The notes under the pieces: model-generated
What the model saw: only the letters and a program-made list of their open reading frames with translations
Database searches by the model: none
Told to the model about the DNA's origin: nothing
Shown here: piece by piece, positions 33,807 to 42,496 of the stretch
Layout of the letters: every line of letters starts with the position of its first letter
Position numbering within the stretch: position 1 is the stretch's first letter
Source: Actinomadura chibensis NBRC 106107
GTDB taxonomy: Bacteria; Actinomycetota; Actinomycetes; Streptosporangiales; Streptosporangiaceae
Assembly: GCF_001552135.1 (NCBI RefSeq)
Contig: NZ_BCQP01000028.1
Span: forward strand, 62,001-126,000
Reading direction: 5' to 3'
DNA: 64,000 nucleotides
Program-made: the position numbers and the translations under genes

Positions 33807-33827
33807 ACTTACAAGAAGATTGTAGGT
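33807..33827. promoter_or_regulatory. 21-bp operator between the fusion regulator and the catabolic operon
   Basis: ACTTACAA and TTGTAGGT flank GAAGA. The core TACAAGAAGATTGTA is the same as at 31282-31296. It lies nine bases before the first ATG of the hydrolase gene and 60 bases from the regulator start, so it suits both autoregulation and operon control. Confidence 0.85.
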
Positions 33828-33835
33828 TTGCGTCC

Positions 33836-34660
33836 ATGGTCATGCGACAGGCGGGTCAGGGCGTTGAGCGCGTCCGGACCCGCGACGGGCTCTCGGCGCT
33901 CGTGCGGCGGCCCGAGCCCCCGCGGGCGGCGGCGGCCGTGCTCTTCGTCCACCCCGCGAACCTCCAAGGCTCGATATGGCTGCCGGTCATCGCCCGCCTT
34001 CCGGCGGACTGGGCGTGCGCCGCCATCGACCTGCCGGGGCACGGCCACTCGCCCAGGCACGACGCCTACAGCGTCGAGTCCTGGTCCGCGTCGTGCTCGC
34101 GGCTGCTCGACCACCTCGGCTGGACGAGCGTCCACCTGGTCGGCGCGTCCGTCGGAGCGCCCATCGCCGCGGCCCTCGCCGCGCAGCACCCCGAGCGGGC
34201 CGACGGCCTCATCACCGTGGGCGGCGCGTGCCTGCCCGCGAGCGCGGCGGAGACGCGGGCGTTCCTGACGGCGCTGGCCGAACTCGGCGCGCGGGCCCTG
34301 CTGGAAAGCCTGGTCGCCGACGAGTCCGGCCCGGCCGCCGCCGAAACGGCTGGCGCGGGCTCCGCCGTGGAGGTCAGCGACAACCCGTCCGCGCAGGTGG
34401 CGGCCATCTGGCGAGCGGCGGCCGGGGCGTACGCCATGAGATACGCCGACCGCGTCGGCTGCCCGGTCCTCGCGATCGTCGGGGACCGGGACGAGAGCTG
34501 CCCGCCCGGGGACTCCCGCGCCTTCGCCGAGGCGACCGGCGGGCGGCTGGAGGTCCTGCGGGGGCAGGGCCACCTTCCGATGAGCGGCGCCCCGGCGGCC
34601 GTCGCCTCCCTGATCCACCGCCACGTCATGAATCGCGCCCACCGCGGCGACGCGCCCTGA
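33836..34660 (+). CDS. alpha/beta hydrolase, first gene of the catabolic operon
   Basis: This 274-residue hydrolase has LFVHPANLQG (oxyanion region) near residue 38, DLPGHGHSP near 68, the nucleophile elbow GASVGAP near 103, IVGDRDESCPP (acid) near 215 and GQGHLPMSG (histidine) near 243. It resembles 3-oxoadipate enol-lactone hydrolase-like enzymes. Two ATGs are six bases apart (33836 and 33842). It begins nine bases after the operator, so the mRNA leader must be very short. Confidence 0.88.
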   Translation: MVMRQAGQGVERVRTRDGLSALVRRPEPPRAAAAVLFVHPANLQGSIWLPVIARLPADWACAAIDLPGHGHSPRHDAYSVESWSASCSRLLDHLGWTSVHLVGASVGAPIAAALAAQHPERADGLITVGGACLPASAAETRAFLTALAELGARALLESLVADESGPAAAETAGAGSAVEVSDNPSAQVAAIWRAAAGAYAMRYADRVGCPVLAIVGDRDESCPPGDSRAFAEATGGRLEVLRGQGHLPMSGAPAAVASLIHRHVMNRAHRGDAP

Positions 34661-34671
34661 AGGGAACTGGA

Positions 34672-35223
34672 ATGAGTGACACCCCGTCCGTCCGGCGGAC
34701 AGCTCCGCAGGCGGACATCGACCGGATCCTGCACCTCCACCGCGAGTGGTGGCAGGCCAACCTGGACTGGGACATCCCCCGCATGAGGCGCGTCTTCCCC
34801 GAGCCCGGCGACGAGTACCTGATGTTCAACTTCAACGGGCACCCCTACTTCGGCATGAAGGAGAAGGTCGCCCTCTGGGAGTTCTACAAGGACCTCGGAA
34901 GCCAGTCCGGCATCGAGACCACGATCATGCGGCTGGAGATCAAGGGCGACATGGCCTGGCTCGCCTGCGAGTTCACCCTCGCCTCGGAGATGGCGGACGG
35001 CGGCGAGTGGACCGCCGACGCCGTCGACGCCCCGGCCGGCCGCGCCACCGAGGTCTACCAGCGCGACGACGGCTCCGGCGGCGCCGAGTGGCGGATGTGG
35101 CACACCCACATCACCGCCCTGCCGGACCTCGCGGAGGAGCGTCCCGGCCTGGGCGGCTCCACGAACGGCCGCGGGCTCGGCGCGGTGCCGTGGACGCCGC
35201 TGCCCGAGGGGGTCGGGGAATGA
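34672..35223 (+). CDS. SnoaL/DUF4440-like protein
   Basis: This 183-residue protein has the NTF2-like fold. A helix around IDRILHLHREWWQAN is followed by DWDIPRMRRVFPEPGDEYLMF, the GMKEKVALWEFYKDL segment and strands ending in a WRMWHTHI motif. It is longer than usual because of a flexible Gly-rich tail. The function could be an isomerase, cyclase or monooxygenase subunit. The ATG follows AGGGAACTGG. Its stop overlaps the LLM oxidoreductase start (ATGA). Confidence 0.8.
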   Translation: MSDTPSVRRTAPQADIDRILHLHREWWQANLDWDIPRMRRVFPEPGDEYLMFNFNGHPYFGMKEKVALWEFYKDLGSQSGIETTIMRLEIKGDMAWLACEFTLASEMADGGEWTADAVDAPAGRATEVYQRDDGSGGAEWRMWHTHITALPDLAEERPGLGGSTNGRGLGAVPWTPLPEGVGE

Positions 35224-36236
35224 CCGCGACGCCCGCTCCGCGGCTCGGCGTCGTATTGGGCAGCGCCCAGCCGCCGGGCGAGATCGTCGCCGCTGCGCGG
35301 GCCGCCGAGCGCGGCGGCTTCGACGAGATCTGGGTCGGCGAGGACTACTTCTTCACCGGCGCGATCGCCGCGGCCGGGGCGGTGCTCGCGCACACGTCGC
35401 TGCCCGTCGGCATCGGCATCGTGCCGACCGCGTCCCGGCATCCGGCGCTGCTGGCGATGGAGCTGGCCACGCTCGCCGGGATCTATCCCGGCCGGCTCAC
35501 CGCCGGGGTCGGCGTCGGCGTCCCGGACTGGCTCGACCAGATGGGCGTCCGGCCCGCGAAGCCGCTCACCTCGATCAAGGACGTGGTGGCCGCGCTGCGC
35601 ACGCTCTTCGCCGGGGAGACGCTCGACCTCAAGGACGCCTCCTTCGTCGCGGAGGGGATCCGGCTTGAGCACCCGCCCGCGCGTCCGCCCGCCGTCTTCG
35701 CCGGGGTCGGCGGCCCGAAGGCCCTGAGCACCGCCGGACGGATCGCGGACGGCGCGGTCCTCTCGGTGCTCGCCGGGGACGACTACGTGCGCTGGGCCGC
35801 CGAGCGCGTCGCGACCGGCGCCCCCGCCCCGGACTTCGGCCTCGTCACCTACGCCTTCGTCAGCATGGACGACGACCCCGCCGCCGCGCGGCGGCGGCTG
35901 CGCGGGCTCTTCGGGATCTACCTGCTGTCCGGTCCGCGCAACCCGATGACCGAGGCCCACGGCATCGCCGCCGAGGCCGAGCGGCTCGCCGCGCTGCCCT
36001 TCGAGGACGCCGTCGCGCGGATCCCCGACGCCTGGCTCGACGAGCTCGCCGTCGTCGGCACCCCGGCGGACTGCGCGGCGCGGATCGAGGCCCTCGCCGC
36101 GGCCGGGTCCACCTCGATCGCCCTCTGCCCCGTCCCCGACGAGGACGGCGGCACCGCGCAGCTCGAATACCTGGCGGACGAGCTGCTGCCCCGGGTGCGG
36201 TCCGGCGCGGCCGCGTCGAACGGGAGGCCGTCATGA
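35220..36236 (+). CDS. LLM-class flavin (FMN or F420) oxidoreductase
   Basis: This 338-residue TIM-barrel protein belongs to the luciferase-like monooxygenase superfamily, with [21 protein letters not shown] near residue 22, [25 protein letters not shown] near 58 (only its region given) and [14 protein letters not shown] near 93. Members use FMNH2 with oxygen or F420. RutA, which opens the uracil ring, and many F420 enzymes of actinobacteria belong here. An oxidative ring-opening step fits a pathway with an NCS1 importer and several amidohydrolases; this is inference. The start and stop both overlap neighbours by four bases. Confidence 0.9.
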   Translation: MTATPAPRLGVVLGSAQPPGEIVAAARAAERGGFDEIWVGEDYFFTGAIAAAGAVLAHTSLPVGIGIVPTASRHPALLAMELATLAGIYPGRLTAGVGVGVPDWLDQMGVRPAKPLTSIKDVVAALRTLFAGETLDLKDASFVAEGIRLEHPPARPPAVFAGVGGPKALSTAGRIADGAVLSVLAGDDYVRWAAERVATGAPAPDFGLVTYAFVSMDDDPAAARRRLRGLFGIYLLSGPRNPMTEAHGIAAEAERLAALPFEDAVARIPDAWLDELAVVGTPADCAARIEALAAAGSTSIALCPVPDEDGGTAQLEYLADELLPRVRSGAAASNGRPS

Positions 36237-37228
36237 CCGGCGACGCCCCCGAGCGGGCATCGGCCGCGCGGACGGCCGAACCGCGCGGACCCGTGGACGC
36301 CACCCGGATCCCCCGTTTCGCCGGGCCGGAGACCTTCGCGCGGCTGCCCGCCCTGGACGAGGTCGCGAGAGCGGACGTGGCGATCCTCGGGGTGCCGTTC
36401 GACAGCGGGGTCAGCTACCGTCCCGGAGCCCGTTTCGGCCCCCGGCACGTGCGCGGGTCGTCCAAGCTGCTCCGCCCCTACAACCCGGTGCAGGACATCG
36501 AGCCGTTCGCGCGGCAGCAGGTGGCCGACGCCGGGGACGTCGCCTGCAACCCGTTCGACATCGACGAGGCGCTCGGCCAGATCGAGCGCGGCGCCCGGCG
36601 GGTGCTGGAGTCCGCCGGGCGGCTGGTCACGATCGGCGGCGACCACACCATCGCCCTGCCGCTGCTCCGGGTCGCCCACGAGCGCCACGGCGAGGTGGCC
36701 GTCGTCCATTTCGACGCGCACCTGGACACCTGGGACACCTACTTCGGCGCGTCCCGCACGCACGGCACGCCGTTCCGGCGGGCCAGCGAGGAAGGGCTGA
36801 TCGACAGGACGGCTTCGATGCACATCGGAACCCGCGGCCCGCTCTACGGCGCCGAGGACCTGTCGGCGGACGAGGTGCTCGGCTTCCGGGTGCTCGGCTC
36901 GCACCTGCTCGACGACCTCGGCCCGTCCGGCGTGATCGAGGAGATGCGCCGCCGGGTCGGGGACAGGCCGGTGTACGTCTCGATCGACATCGACGTCCTG
37001 GACCCGGCGTTCGCGCCCGGCACCGGGACCCCGGAGGCGGGCGGGATGACCAGCCGGGAGCTGCTCGCCGTCCTGCGCGCCCTCGCCGACCTCGACCTGG
37101 TCGGCGCGGACGTCGTCGAGGTGGCGCCCGCCTACGACCACGCCGAGGTGACGGGGATCGCCGCCGCGCACGCCGTCTACGAACTGGTCAGCGCCATGGC
37201 GCCGCGCGACGGGGGAGGACGGCCGTGA
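36233..37228 (+). CDS. agmatinase-type ureohydrolase
   Basis: This 331-residue enzyme belongs to the arginase/agmatinase family. All Mn ligands are visible: GGDHT near residue 140, FDAHLDTWD near 162 and [14 protein letters not shown] near 245, with the GTPE segment after it. Such enzymes release urea from guanidino compounds (agmatine, guanidinobutyrate, guanidinopropionate) or act on other ureido/guanidino substrates. No agmatine pathway genes are near; the setting suggests a guanidino or ureido intermediate from ring opening. Overlaps with neighbours by four bases on both sides. Confidence 0.92.
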   Translation: MTGDAPERASAARTAEPRGPVDATRIPRFAGPETFARLPALDEVARADVAILGVPFDSGVSYRPGARFGPRHVRGSSKLLRPYNPVQDIEPFARQQVADAGDVACNPFDIDEALGQIERGARRVLESAGRLVTIGGDHTIALPLLRVAHERHGEVAVVHFDAHLDTWDTYFGASRTHGTPFRRASEEGLIDRTASMHIGTRGPLYGAEDLSADEVLGFRVLGSHLLDDLGPSGVIEEMRRRVGDRPVYVSIDIDVLDPAFAPGTGTPEAGGMTSRELLAVLRALADLDLVGADVVEVAPAYDHAEVTGIAAAHAVYELVSAMAPRDGGGRP

Positions 37229-38112
37229 CCTTCTCGATCATCGGGATGGACCCCGCGACGGGGCACCTCGGGTTCGCCTCGCAGTCGCACTTCTTCGGCG
37301 TCGGCGCGGTGGTGGGACGTGCCGAGGCGGGCGTCGGGGCGGTGGTCAGCCAGGCGTTCGCGAACACCGACTGGCCGCACCTCGGCCTCGACGGGCTGCG
37401 CGCCGGACAGGCCCCAGCGGAGATCGTCGCGGAGCTGGTCGCGGCCGACCCGCTGGCCGACTACCGGCAGCTGCTCGTGATGGACGCGGCCGGGGAGCAC
37501 GCCGCGCACACCGGCGGCCGGTGCGCTCCGGAGACCGGCGGCGCCGCCGGTCCGGACGTCATCGCGGCGGGCAACATGCTCGCCGCCGGCGACGTGGCCG
37601 ACGCGATGGTCGCCGCCGCGGCGGAGGCGTCCGCCCCGCTCGCCCACCGCCTGGTCCGGGCGCTGGCGGCGGCGGAGGCGGCCGGCGGCGACGCGCGCGG
37701 CTCGCAGTCCGCGTGCGTCACCGTGGTCGGCGGCGAGCGGTCGGCGACCCCGTGGCGCGAGGTGCTCGTCGACGTCCGCGTCGACGACCACCCGGACCCG
37801 GTCGGCGAACTGGCGCGGCTGCTGCCCGTCCAGGAGGCGTTCGGCGTGGTCGGCGCGACGCTGTTCGCGCCGCCGCTGGTGATCGGCGACCCGACCGGCA
37901 TCGAGGACGGCGCCGAGGCGGCGACCGCGGCGCTGGCCGGGGCCGCGGGCAAGCTCGGCGCGAACCGCGAGGCCGACCTCTGGCGGGCGGTGGTGCTGAT
38001 CCGCTCCGGCGCCGCCGAGGAAGGGGCGCGGCTGCTGGACGAGCTGACCGCGGCCCGTCCCGCCCTGGCCGGGTTCGTCGCCGGCCTCGCCCGGGTCGGC
38101 ATCCTGCCGTGA
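37225..38112 (+). CDS. DUF1028 family protein (Ntn-hydrolase-like)
   Basis: This 295-residue protein has the DUF1028 pattern. It opens with [26 protein letters not shown]; only the region is cited. Its conserved Ser/Ala-rich core continues with [13 protein letters not shown] and the GNML segment near residue 114. The family is grouped with the Ntn hydrolases and frequently sits in amino acid or peptide catabolism operons, but its reaction is not established. GTG start overlapping the ureohydrolase stop. Confidence 0.88.
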   Translation: MTFSIIGMDPATGHLGFASQSHFFGVGAVVGRAEAGVGAVVSQAFANTDWPHLGLDGLRAGQAPAEIVAELVAADPLADYRQLLVMDAAGEHAAHTGGRCAPETGGAAGPDVIAAGNMLAAGDVADAMVAAAAEASAPLAHRLVRALAAAEAAGGDARGSQSACVTVVGGERSATPWREVLVDVRVDDHPDPVGELARLLPVQEAFGVVGATLFAPPLVIGDPTGIEDGAEAATAALAGAAGKLGANREADLWRAVVLIRSGAAEEGARLLDELTAARPALAGFVAGLARVGILP

Positions 38113-39278
38113 GCGCGCCGGAGGAGTACGTGTCCACCGAGCGGGTGGTGGAGACAACCAGGGCGCTGGTGCGCTGCGACTCCCAGAACCCGCCCGGCCG
38201 GGAGGCGGCGGTGGCGGCGACCGCGACCGCGCTGCTCGCCGAGCGCGGCTGTGCCGTCGAGCTCTTCGAGCCCGAGCCGGGCCGTCCCTCGGTGCTCGGA
38301 CGCTACGCCGCGGACTCCGCGCCCGGAGCGCCGACCCTGCTGGTCAACGGCCACCTGGACGTCGTCCCGGTCGCCGTGGACGCCTGGACCAGGCCGCCGT
38401 TCGACGCGGTGCGCGAGGGCGACCGGCTCTACGGCCGCGGCGCCGCCGACATGAAGGGCGGCATCGCCGCCGCCCTGGAAGGGTTGAGCGCCTGCCGGGA
38501 CGCGGGCGTGCCGGTGCCGTCCCGCCTGCTGTTCCACCTGGTCGCCGACGAGGAGACCGGTGGCAGGCACGGCACCGAGGCGCTGGTGGACGCGGGGCTG
38601 GTCGACGCGGACGCCTGCCTGATCCCCGAGCCGACCGGGCTGCGGGCCTCGATCGCCGAGCGCGGCTCGGTGCAGGTCCGGGTGCGGGTCCGCGGCGCCG
38701 CCGGGCACGGCTCCGAGCCGGGCGCCGGACGGTCGGCCATCGCCGACGCCGCCGCGATGATCACGGCGCTGCACGGGACGGCCTACCACGAGCGCCCGCA
38801 TCCGCTGCTCGGCAGCCCGTCCGGCAACGTCGCGCTCATCGACGGCGGGGTCGCCGCCAACGTGATCGCGCCGCACTGCGCGTTCGTGATCGACCGGCGC
38901 ACGCTGCCGGGGGAGAGCGCCGCCGACGTGCTCGCCGGGCTGCGGACGAGGATCGACGCGGCCTGCCCCGGCGCCGACTACGAGATGGAGGCGCTGGTCG
39001 AGGTGGAGGCATCGGAACTGCGCGCGGACCACCCGTTCGCCCGCTTCGTCGCGGCATCCGCGAACACCGTCCCGACCGGCCTGTCGCTGGGGACCGACGG
39101 CCGGTTCCTGCGCAACCGGCTCGGCATCCCCACGGTCGTCTACGGGCCCGGCGCGATCGCCCAGGCGCACACCGCCGACGAGTGGGTCAGCGTCGCCGAG
39201 CTGACCGCGGCCGCCCGGGCCTTCGCGCGCGTCTTCGCCACGTTCGGCCGTGACGACGCGGGCCCCCGCCTGCCCTGA
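38109..39278 (+). CDS. M20-family metallo-amidohydrolase (ArgE/DapE/CPG2 type)
   Basis: This 389-residue dizinc hydrolase has NGHLDVVP near residue 80, GRGAADMKGG near 110 and VADEETGG near 142, covering the metal ligands and catalytic acids. A dimerisation lid and a late GTDGRFLRN segment follow. The family removes acyl or carbamoyl groups from amino acids or cleaves dipeptides. As last gene of the operon it would finish hydrolysis of an N-acyl or N-carbamoyl intermediate. GTG start overlaps DUF1028 (GTGA). Confidence 0.92.
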   Translation: MSAPEEYVSTERVVETTRALVRCDSQNPPGREAAVAATATALLAERGCAVELFEPEPGRPSVLGRYAADSAPGAPTLLVNGHLDVVPVAVDAWTRPPFDAVREGDRLYGRGAADMKGGIAAALEGLSACRDAGVPVPSRLLFHLVADEETGGRHGTEALVDAGLVDADACLIPEPTGLRASIAERGSVQVRVRVRGAAGHGSEPGAGRSAIADAAAMITALHGTAYHERPHPLLGSPSGNVALIDGGVAANVIAPHCAFVIDRRTLPGESAADVLAGLRTRIDAACPGADYEMEALVEVEASELRADHPFARFVAASANTVPTGLSLGTDGRFLRNRLGIPTVVYGPGAIAQAHTADEWVSVAELTAAARAFARVFATFGRDDAGPRLP

Positions 39279-39289
39279 CCGGCGCGCGG

Positions 39290-39676
39290 TCAGGCCAGGT
39301 CCGGGGAGGGGCGGCGGGAGCCGTTCTCCAGCCAGCGCACGGCCGTTTCGAGGTCGGGCTGCAGGTAGACGCCGAAGTCCAGGCCGGTCATGGTGAAGAC
39401 GCGGTGGACGCGCTCCTGCAGCCCGGCGGCGACCAGGCTGATCCCGCATGTGTGGGCGCGCTGGTAGGCGCGGGCGAAGCAGTTCAGGCCACTGGAGTCG
39501 CAGAACTCGACCTGGGCCATGTCCACGATCACCGCCAGCCGGGTCGCGGCGATGGCCTGCTCCAGCCGCGCGGCGAGGACGGGGTGGGTGTGGTAGTCGA
39601 TCGATCCGGAAGCGCTGACCAGCGCGTACCCGGCCAGGTCGGACACCTGGACGGTCAGTTCGGGCTCAGCGGCCAC
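39290..39676 (-). CDS. STAS-domain anti-sigma factor antagonist
   Basis: This 128-residue protein is a single STAS domain. The DSSGLN site near residue 60 (VEFCDSSGLNCF) contains the serine that anti-sigma kinases phosphorylate. It would bind an RsbW-like anti-sigma factor and free a general-stress-type sigma factor. No kinase gene is adjacent. Its start lies within the end of the upstream HTH gene (11-bp overlap), so the two are co-expressed. Confidence 0.9.
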   Translation of the reverse strand: MAAEPELTVQVSDLAGYALVSASGSIDYHTHPVLAARLEQAIAATRLAVIVDMAQVEFCDSSGLNCFARAYQRAHTCGISLVAAGLQERVHRVFTMTGLDFGVYLQPDLETAVRWLENGSRRPSPDLA

Positions 39677-40067
39677 CGGGGTCTCCCTCTGCGGAGTCGA
39701 AGGGGGATTGCGGGACGGCAGGGCCGTCGGGGGGCCCGCCCGGGCCGGTGGGGTCGCGGTCGGCGGTCCGCGCCTCGTCGTGGTCGGTGAACAGGGTGAT
39801 GAGCGCGTCCACGCGCTGGTCGGCCTCGGTGGGGTGGCGGAACGGCCGGTCGGAGTCGACGGTGTAGGTGTTGCGGCGGCCGACGCGGTGGCGGGTCAGG
39901 TACCCGGCATCGACGAGGTCGTTCGTGATCAGCTGCGCGGCGCGTTCGGTGATGCCGATGCCGGTGGAGATGTCCCGGATGCGGATCTCCGGGTCGCGGG
40001 CGATGGCGATCAGCACGCGGGCGTGATTGGTCAGGAAGGTCCAGCCTCTTCCGTCAGGGGACTCCAT
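39666..40067 (-). CDS. winged-HTH transcriptional regulator
   Basis: This 133-residue protein has a winged helix-turn-helix (RIRDISTGIGITERAAQLITNDLVDAGYL as the region, residues about 29-57) and an Arg-rich wing (RHRVGRRNTYTV). The C-terminal 35 residues are Pro/Asp-rich. Such small ArsR/MarR-like proteins occur widely beside STAS genes in actinobacteria. The pairing suggests a stress-response switch; the target is unknown. Confidence 0.85.
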   Translation of the reverse strand: MESPDGRGWTFLTNHARVLIAIARDPEIRIRDISTGIGITERAAQLITNDLVDAGYLTRHRVGRRNTYTVDSDRPFRHPTEADQRVDALITLFTDHDEARTADRDPTGPGGPPDGPAVPQSPFDSAEGDPGGR

Positions 40068-40111
40068 GCGGACCCCCCTCCGGAGCCGCGCGACACGGAA
40101 ATCGCGAACAA

Positions 40112-40129
40112 AGTTTCAGGTAATAAACT
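40112..40129. promoter_or_regulatory. small inverted repeat upstream of the HTH/STAS operon
   Basis: AGTTT (40112-40116) and AAACT (40125-40129) flank CAGGTAAT in an AT-rich stretch 45 bases before the HTH gene start. It may be an autoregulatory site; no further evidence. Confidence 0.35.
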
Positions 40130-40293
40130 GCATCTGTATGGAGGGTAGCGCGCCCGCGCGCAGCCCGCACTAGCTGGGCCGCAGGACTTCCGGGGACTGG
40201 GCCGTTCGTCACCTCCAGGACTCTCCGGCGCGGCCGTGAACGCGCTGCGGTCCGGGCGCGGCGTGGGGGCCGCGCCCGGACCGGGTCAGTGGG

Positions 40294-41922
40294 TCAGTGG
40301 TTGTACGGGGTGAGCTTGTTCCAGAAGTCGCAGTGGTGCTGGCGTGCGATCTCCCGGGTCAGCTGGCTGTCGCCCGCCGGGGCCAGGGCCATGACGTCCG
40401 GGTTCTGGCGGGTGAAGCGCGGCCACAGGGGCGCGCCCGGCACGGTCGGGTCGCCGGTGCGGGCGAATCCCGTCCACTGGGCCGTGATCTGCGCGCCGAA
40501 CGCCTGCTGGTTGGGCGTGAACTGCTGCCCAGGGCGGGGCGACAGGAACTGGTTCAGCAGGACGTGGAACGCGCCGTTCGGCTTGGTCTGGTCGAGGAAG
40601 CTCGCCGGCGGAGCGTCGGAGTTGTCGGACTGGTAGCCGTACACGGTGATGTAGCGGGACATCCGCTGGTGGTTGAGCAGGGACGGGCAGACGGAGTTGG
40701 AGTCGGCCGCGATCGTCCGGTAGGCGATGAACGCCGCGGGCGCGGGGAAGCGGTCCAGCGGGTAAAGGGCGAACACCTTGGACGCGTACCGTCCGTACTG
40801 CTGCTGGACGAGCCTGCTGTAGTCGGCGGGCGTGTTGGCGGAGGCGAGCTGGGTCTCGTCGCGGTCCACGCCGTGCATGAGCGTCACCTTGTTGATGTGG
40901 CCGGTGACGAACGCCTTCGCCGGGGACATGGTCAGGGTCTTGCCGTCGACGATCGGCGCCATCGTGCCCTGGTCGGGGCCCATCCCGTCGCCGGACTTGT
41001 CGAGCAGCGTCTGCACCGGCACCCGGCGCAGGCAGGCGGCGGTGTCGGCGGCGTCGCCGCAGCCGACGGCGGCGGCGAACCGGGCGCCGGTCCGGTGCGC
41101 CTCTTCCGCGGTGGGCAGTTCGGACTTGCAGTCCTGCGGCTGCCAGGACGTGTTCGTGCCGAGCAGCGAGTTGTACTCCCCGCTTTGCGCGATCCCCTTC
41201 TGGAACAGTCCCTTCGCGGTGGGGGAGACGGCGTTCGCGCACACGCTCGACCCGCCCGCGGACGCACCGTAAATGGTCACATTGTGCGGGTCGCCGCCGA
41301 ATGCCGCGATGTTCTTCTGCACCCAGCGCAGCGCCGCCTGCTGGTCCTGGAACGCGTAGTTGCCCGAGTGGCGGCCCAGGTCCTTGTGCGCCATGAAGCC
41401 GAAGATGCCGAGCCGGTAATGCACTTCCACCGAGATGACGTCGCCGGACCGGACGAGGTGGCTCCCGTCGGCCGGGGTGCCGAACCTGAACCCGCCGCCG
41501 TGGATCTGGACCATGACCGGCAGCCGTTTCGCACCGGCGTTCGCGGGCGCCCTGACGTTCAGGTTCAGGCAGTCCTCGTTGGTCGATCCGGCGCCGAGCC
41601 CGTCCGCCTGCGGGCAGTTGCTGCCCTTCTCGGTGGCGGGGAACGTCGAGTTCCAGGCGGGTGCGGGCTCGGGCGGCGCCCAGCGCAGCCTGCCGACGGG
41701 CGGGGCGGCGTACCGGATCCCGAGCCAGGAGGCGACGCCGTCGGAGACCGTCCCGCACACGGCTCCCTTGTCGGTGCGCACGGTCGTGCCGGGCGCGCAG
41801 TCGGTCGCTTTGGAAAGTGTCGTGGACGGGGAGACCGGGGTCGCGGACGCCGGGGCGGTGAACATCATCGCCGCGGCCGCGGCGGCGGCGATGACGGGCC
41901 ATCGGAGTTTCTTCGGCTCCAT
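40294..41922 (-). CDS. secreted type-B carboxylesterase
   Basis: This 542-residue protein has a Sec signal peptide (about 1-28, ASA end) and the type-B esterase core: EDCLNLNV near residue 120, HGGGF near 144 (oxyanion), nucleophile elbow GASAGG near 225, an acid in VDRDET near 350 and a late histidine near 535. The family hydrolyses esters and carbamates; substrate unknown. The ATG at 41922 follows GAGAAGG. It is transcribed alone. Confidence 0.92.
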   Translation of the reverse strand: MEPKKLRWPVIAAAAAAAMMFTAPASATPVSPSTTLSKATDCAPGTTVRTDKGAVCGTVSDGVASWLGIRYAAPPVGRLRWAPPEPAPAWNSTFPATEKGSNCPQADGLGAGSTNEDCLNLNVRAPANAGAKRLPVMVQIHGGGFRFGTPADGSHLVRSGDVISVEVHYRLGIFGFMAHKDLGRHSGNYAFQDQQAALRWVQKNIAAFGGDPHNVTIYGASAGGSSVCANAVSPTAKGLFQKGIAQSGEYNSLLGTNTSWQPQDCKSELPTAEEAHRTGARFAAAVGCGDAADTAACLRRVPVQTLLDKSGDGMGPDQGTMAPIVDGKTLTMSPAKAFVTGHINKVTLMHGVDRDETQLASANTPADYSRLVQQQYGRYASKVFALYPLDRFPAPAAFIAYRTIAADSNSVCPSLLNHQRMSRYITVYGYQSDNSDAPPASFLDQTKPNGAFHVLLNQFLSPRPGQQFTPNQQAFGAQITAQWTGFARTGDPTVPGAPLWPRFTRQNPDVMALAPAGDSQLTREIARQHHCDFWNKLTPYNH

Positions 41923-42496
41923 GCCGACCTTCTCTCTCACGCGGGGGATCGGACGGCGCCCACACGGGAATGGAGGCGCCATGGTCGCGGGGAAGACGGC
42001 CACACCGCCGAAGACACGGCGCTGCGCACCGCCGCTTTACGCGGCAATGGGCAGGCCCTATTTCCGGCAATGCGCATCGCCGCGGAATACGGCGGTGCGC
42101 CGGACGTTCCCGTCCGGGCGTGTGGTGTGGCGAGGGGTCAGGGATCTGTTTCCGGGGCCGGTGGCGGCAGGAGCGCCCTCACTTCTGCCGAATGACGTGC
42201 ATACACATCGCGATCGCAGGTGAACCGAAGATTAAAATGGCGTTTTAGGGGCGGAAAGGGCCAAGTGCCGTCGCGTTCGCCCAGTGGCCGCGATCGAGCG
42301 ACGACGGGGGCGGGTGATCGGTGAGCGGTCGGATCCCTGCGCTCAACGGTCGTTTTGCGGCAAACCTCCGCTTTCGGGCGCGGCTAACCCGACAGAGCGC
42401 AACAATATTCACAAAACGTGCAGTTCGCCGCGCGTCCCCGACCGTTCAACGCAGCGGCCGAAGCCCGACGCGCAGGCCCGCCCGCCCGACTGACGT
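41923..42496. other. intergenic region upstream of the esterase
   Basis: About 570 bases hold no convincing gene. A 7-bp hairpin (CCGGACG at 42100-42106, CGTCCGG at 42111-42117, loop TTCC) is present, and the part near 42230-42260 is AT-rich. The left end should carry the esterase promoter; the right end is the 3' side of the 962-residue gene. Confidence 0.5.

Noticed and set aside
33748-33843. Longer N-terminus of the MerR-XRE-cupin regulator from ATG 33843
   Set aside because: It would place the operator inside the coding region and overlap the start of the divergent hydrolase gene; the MerR fold begins at the GTG 33747.
42100-42117. Hairpin upstream of the esterase as a riboswitch or terminator
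   Set aside because: Only seven base pairs, no T-tract and no conserved aptamer features.
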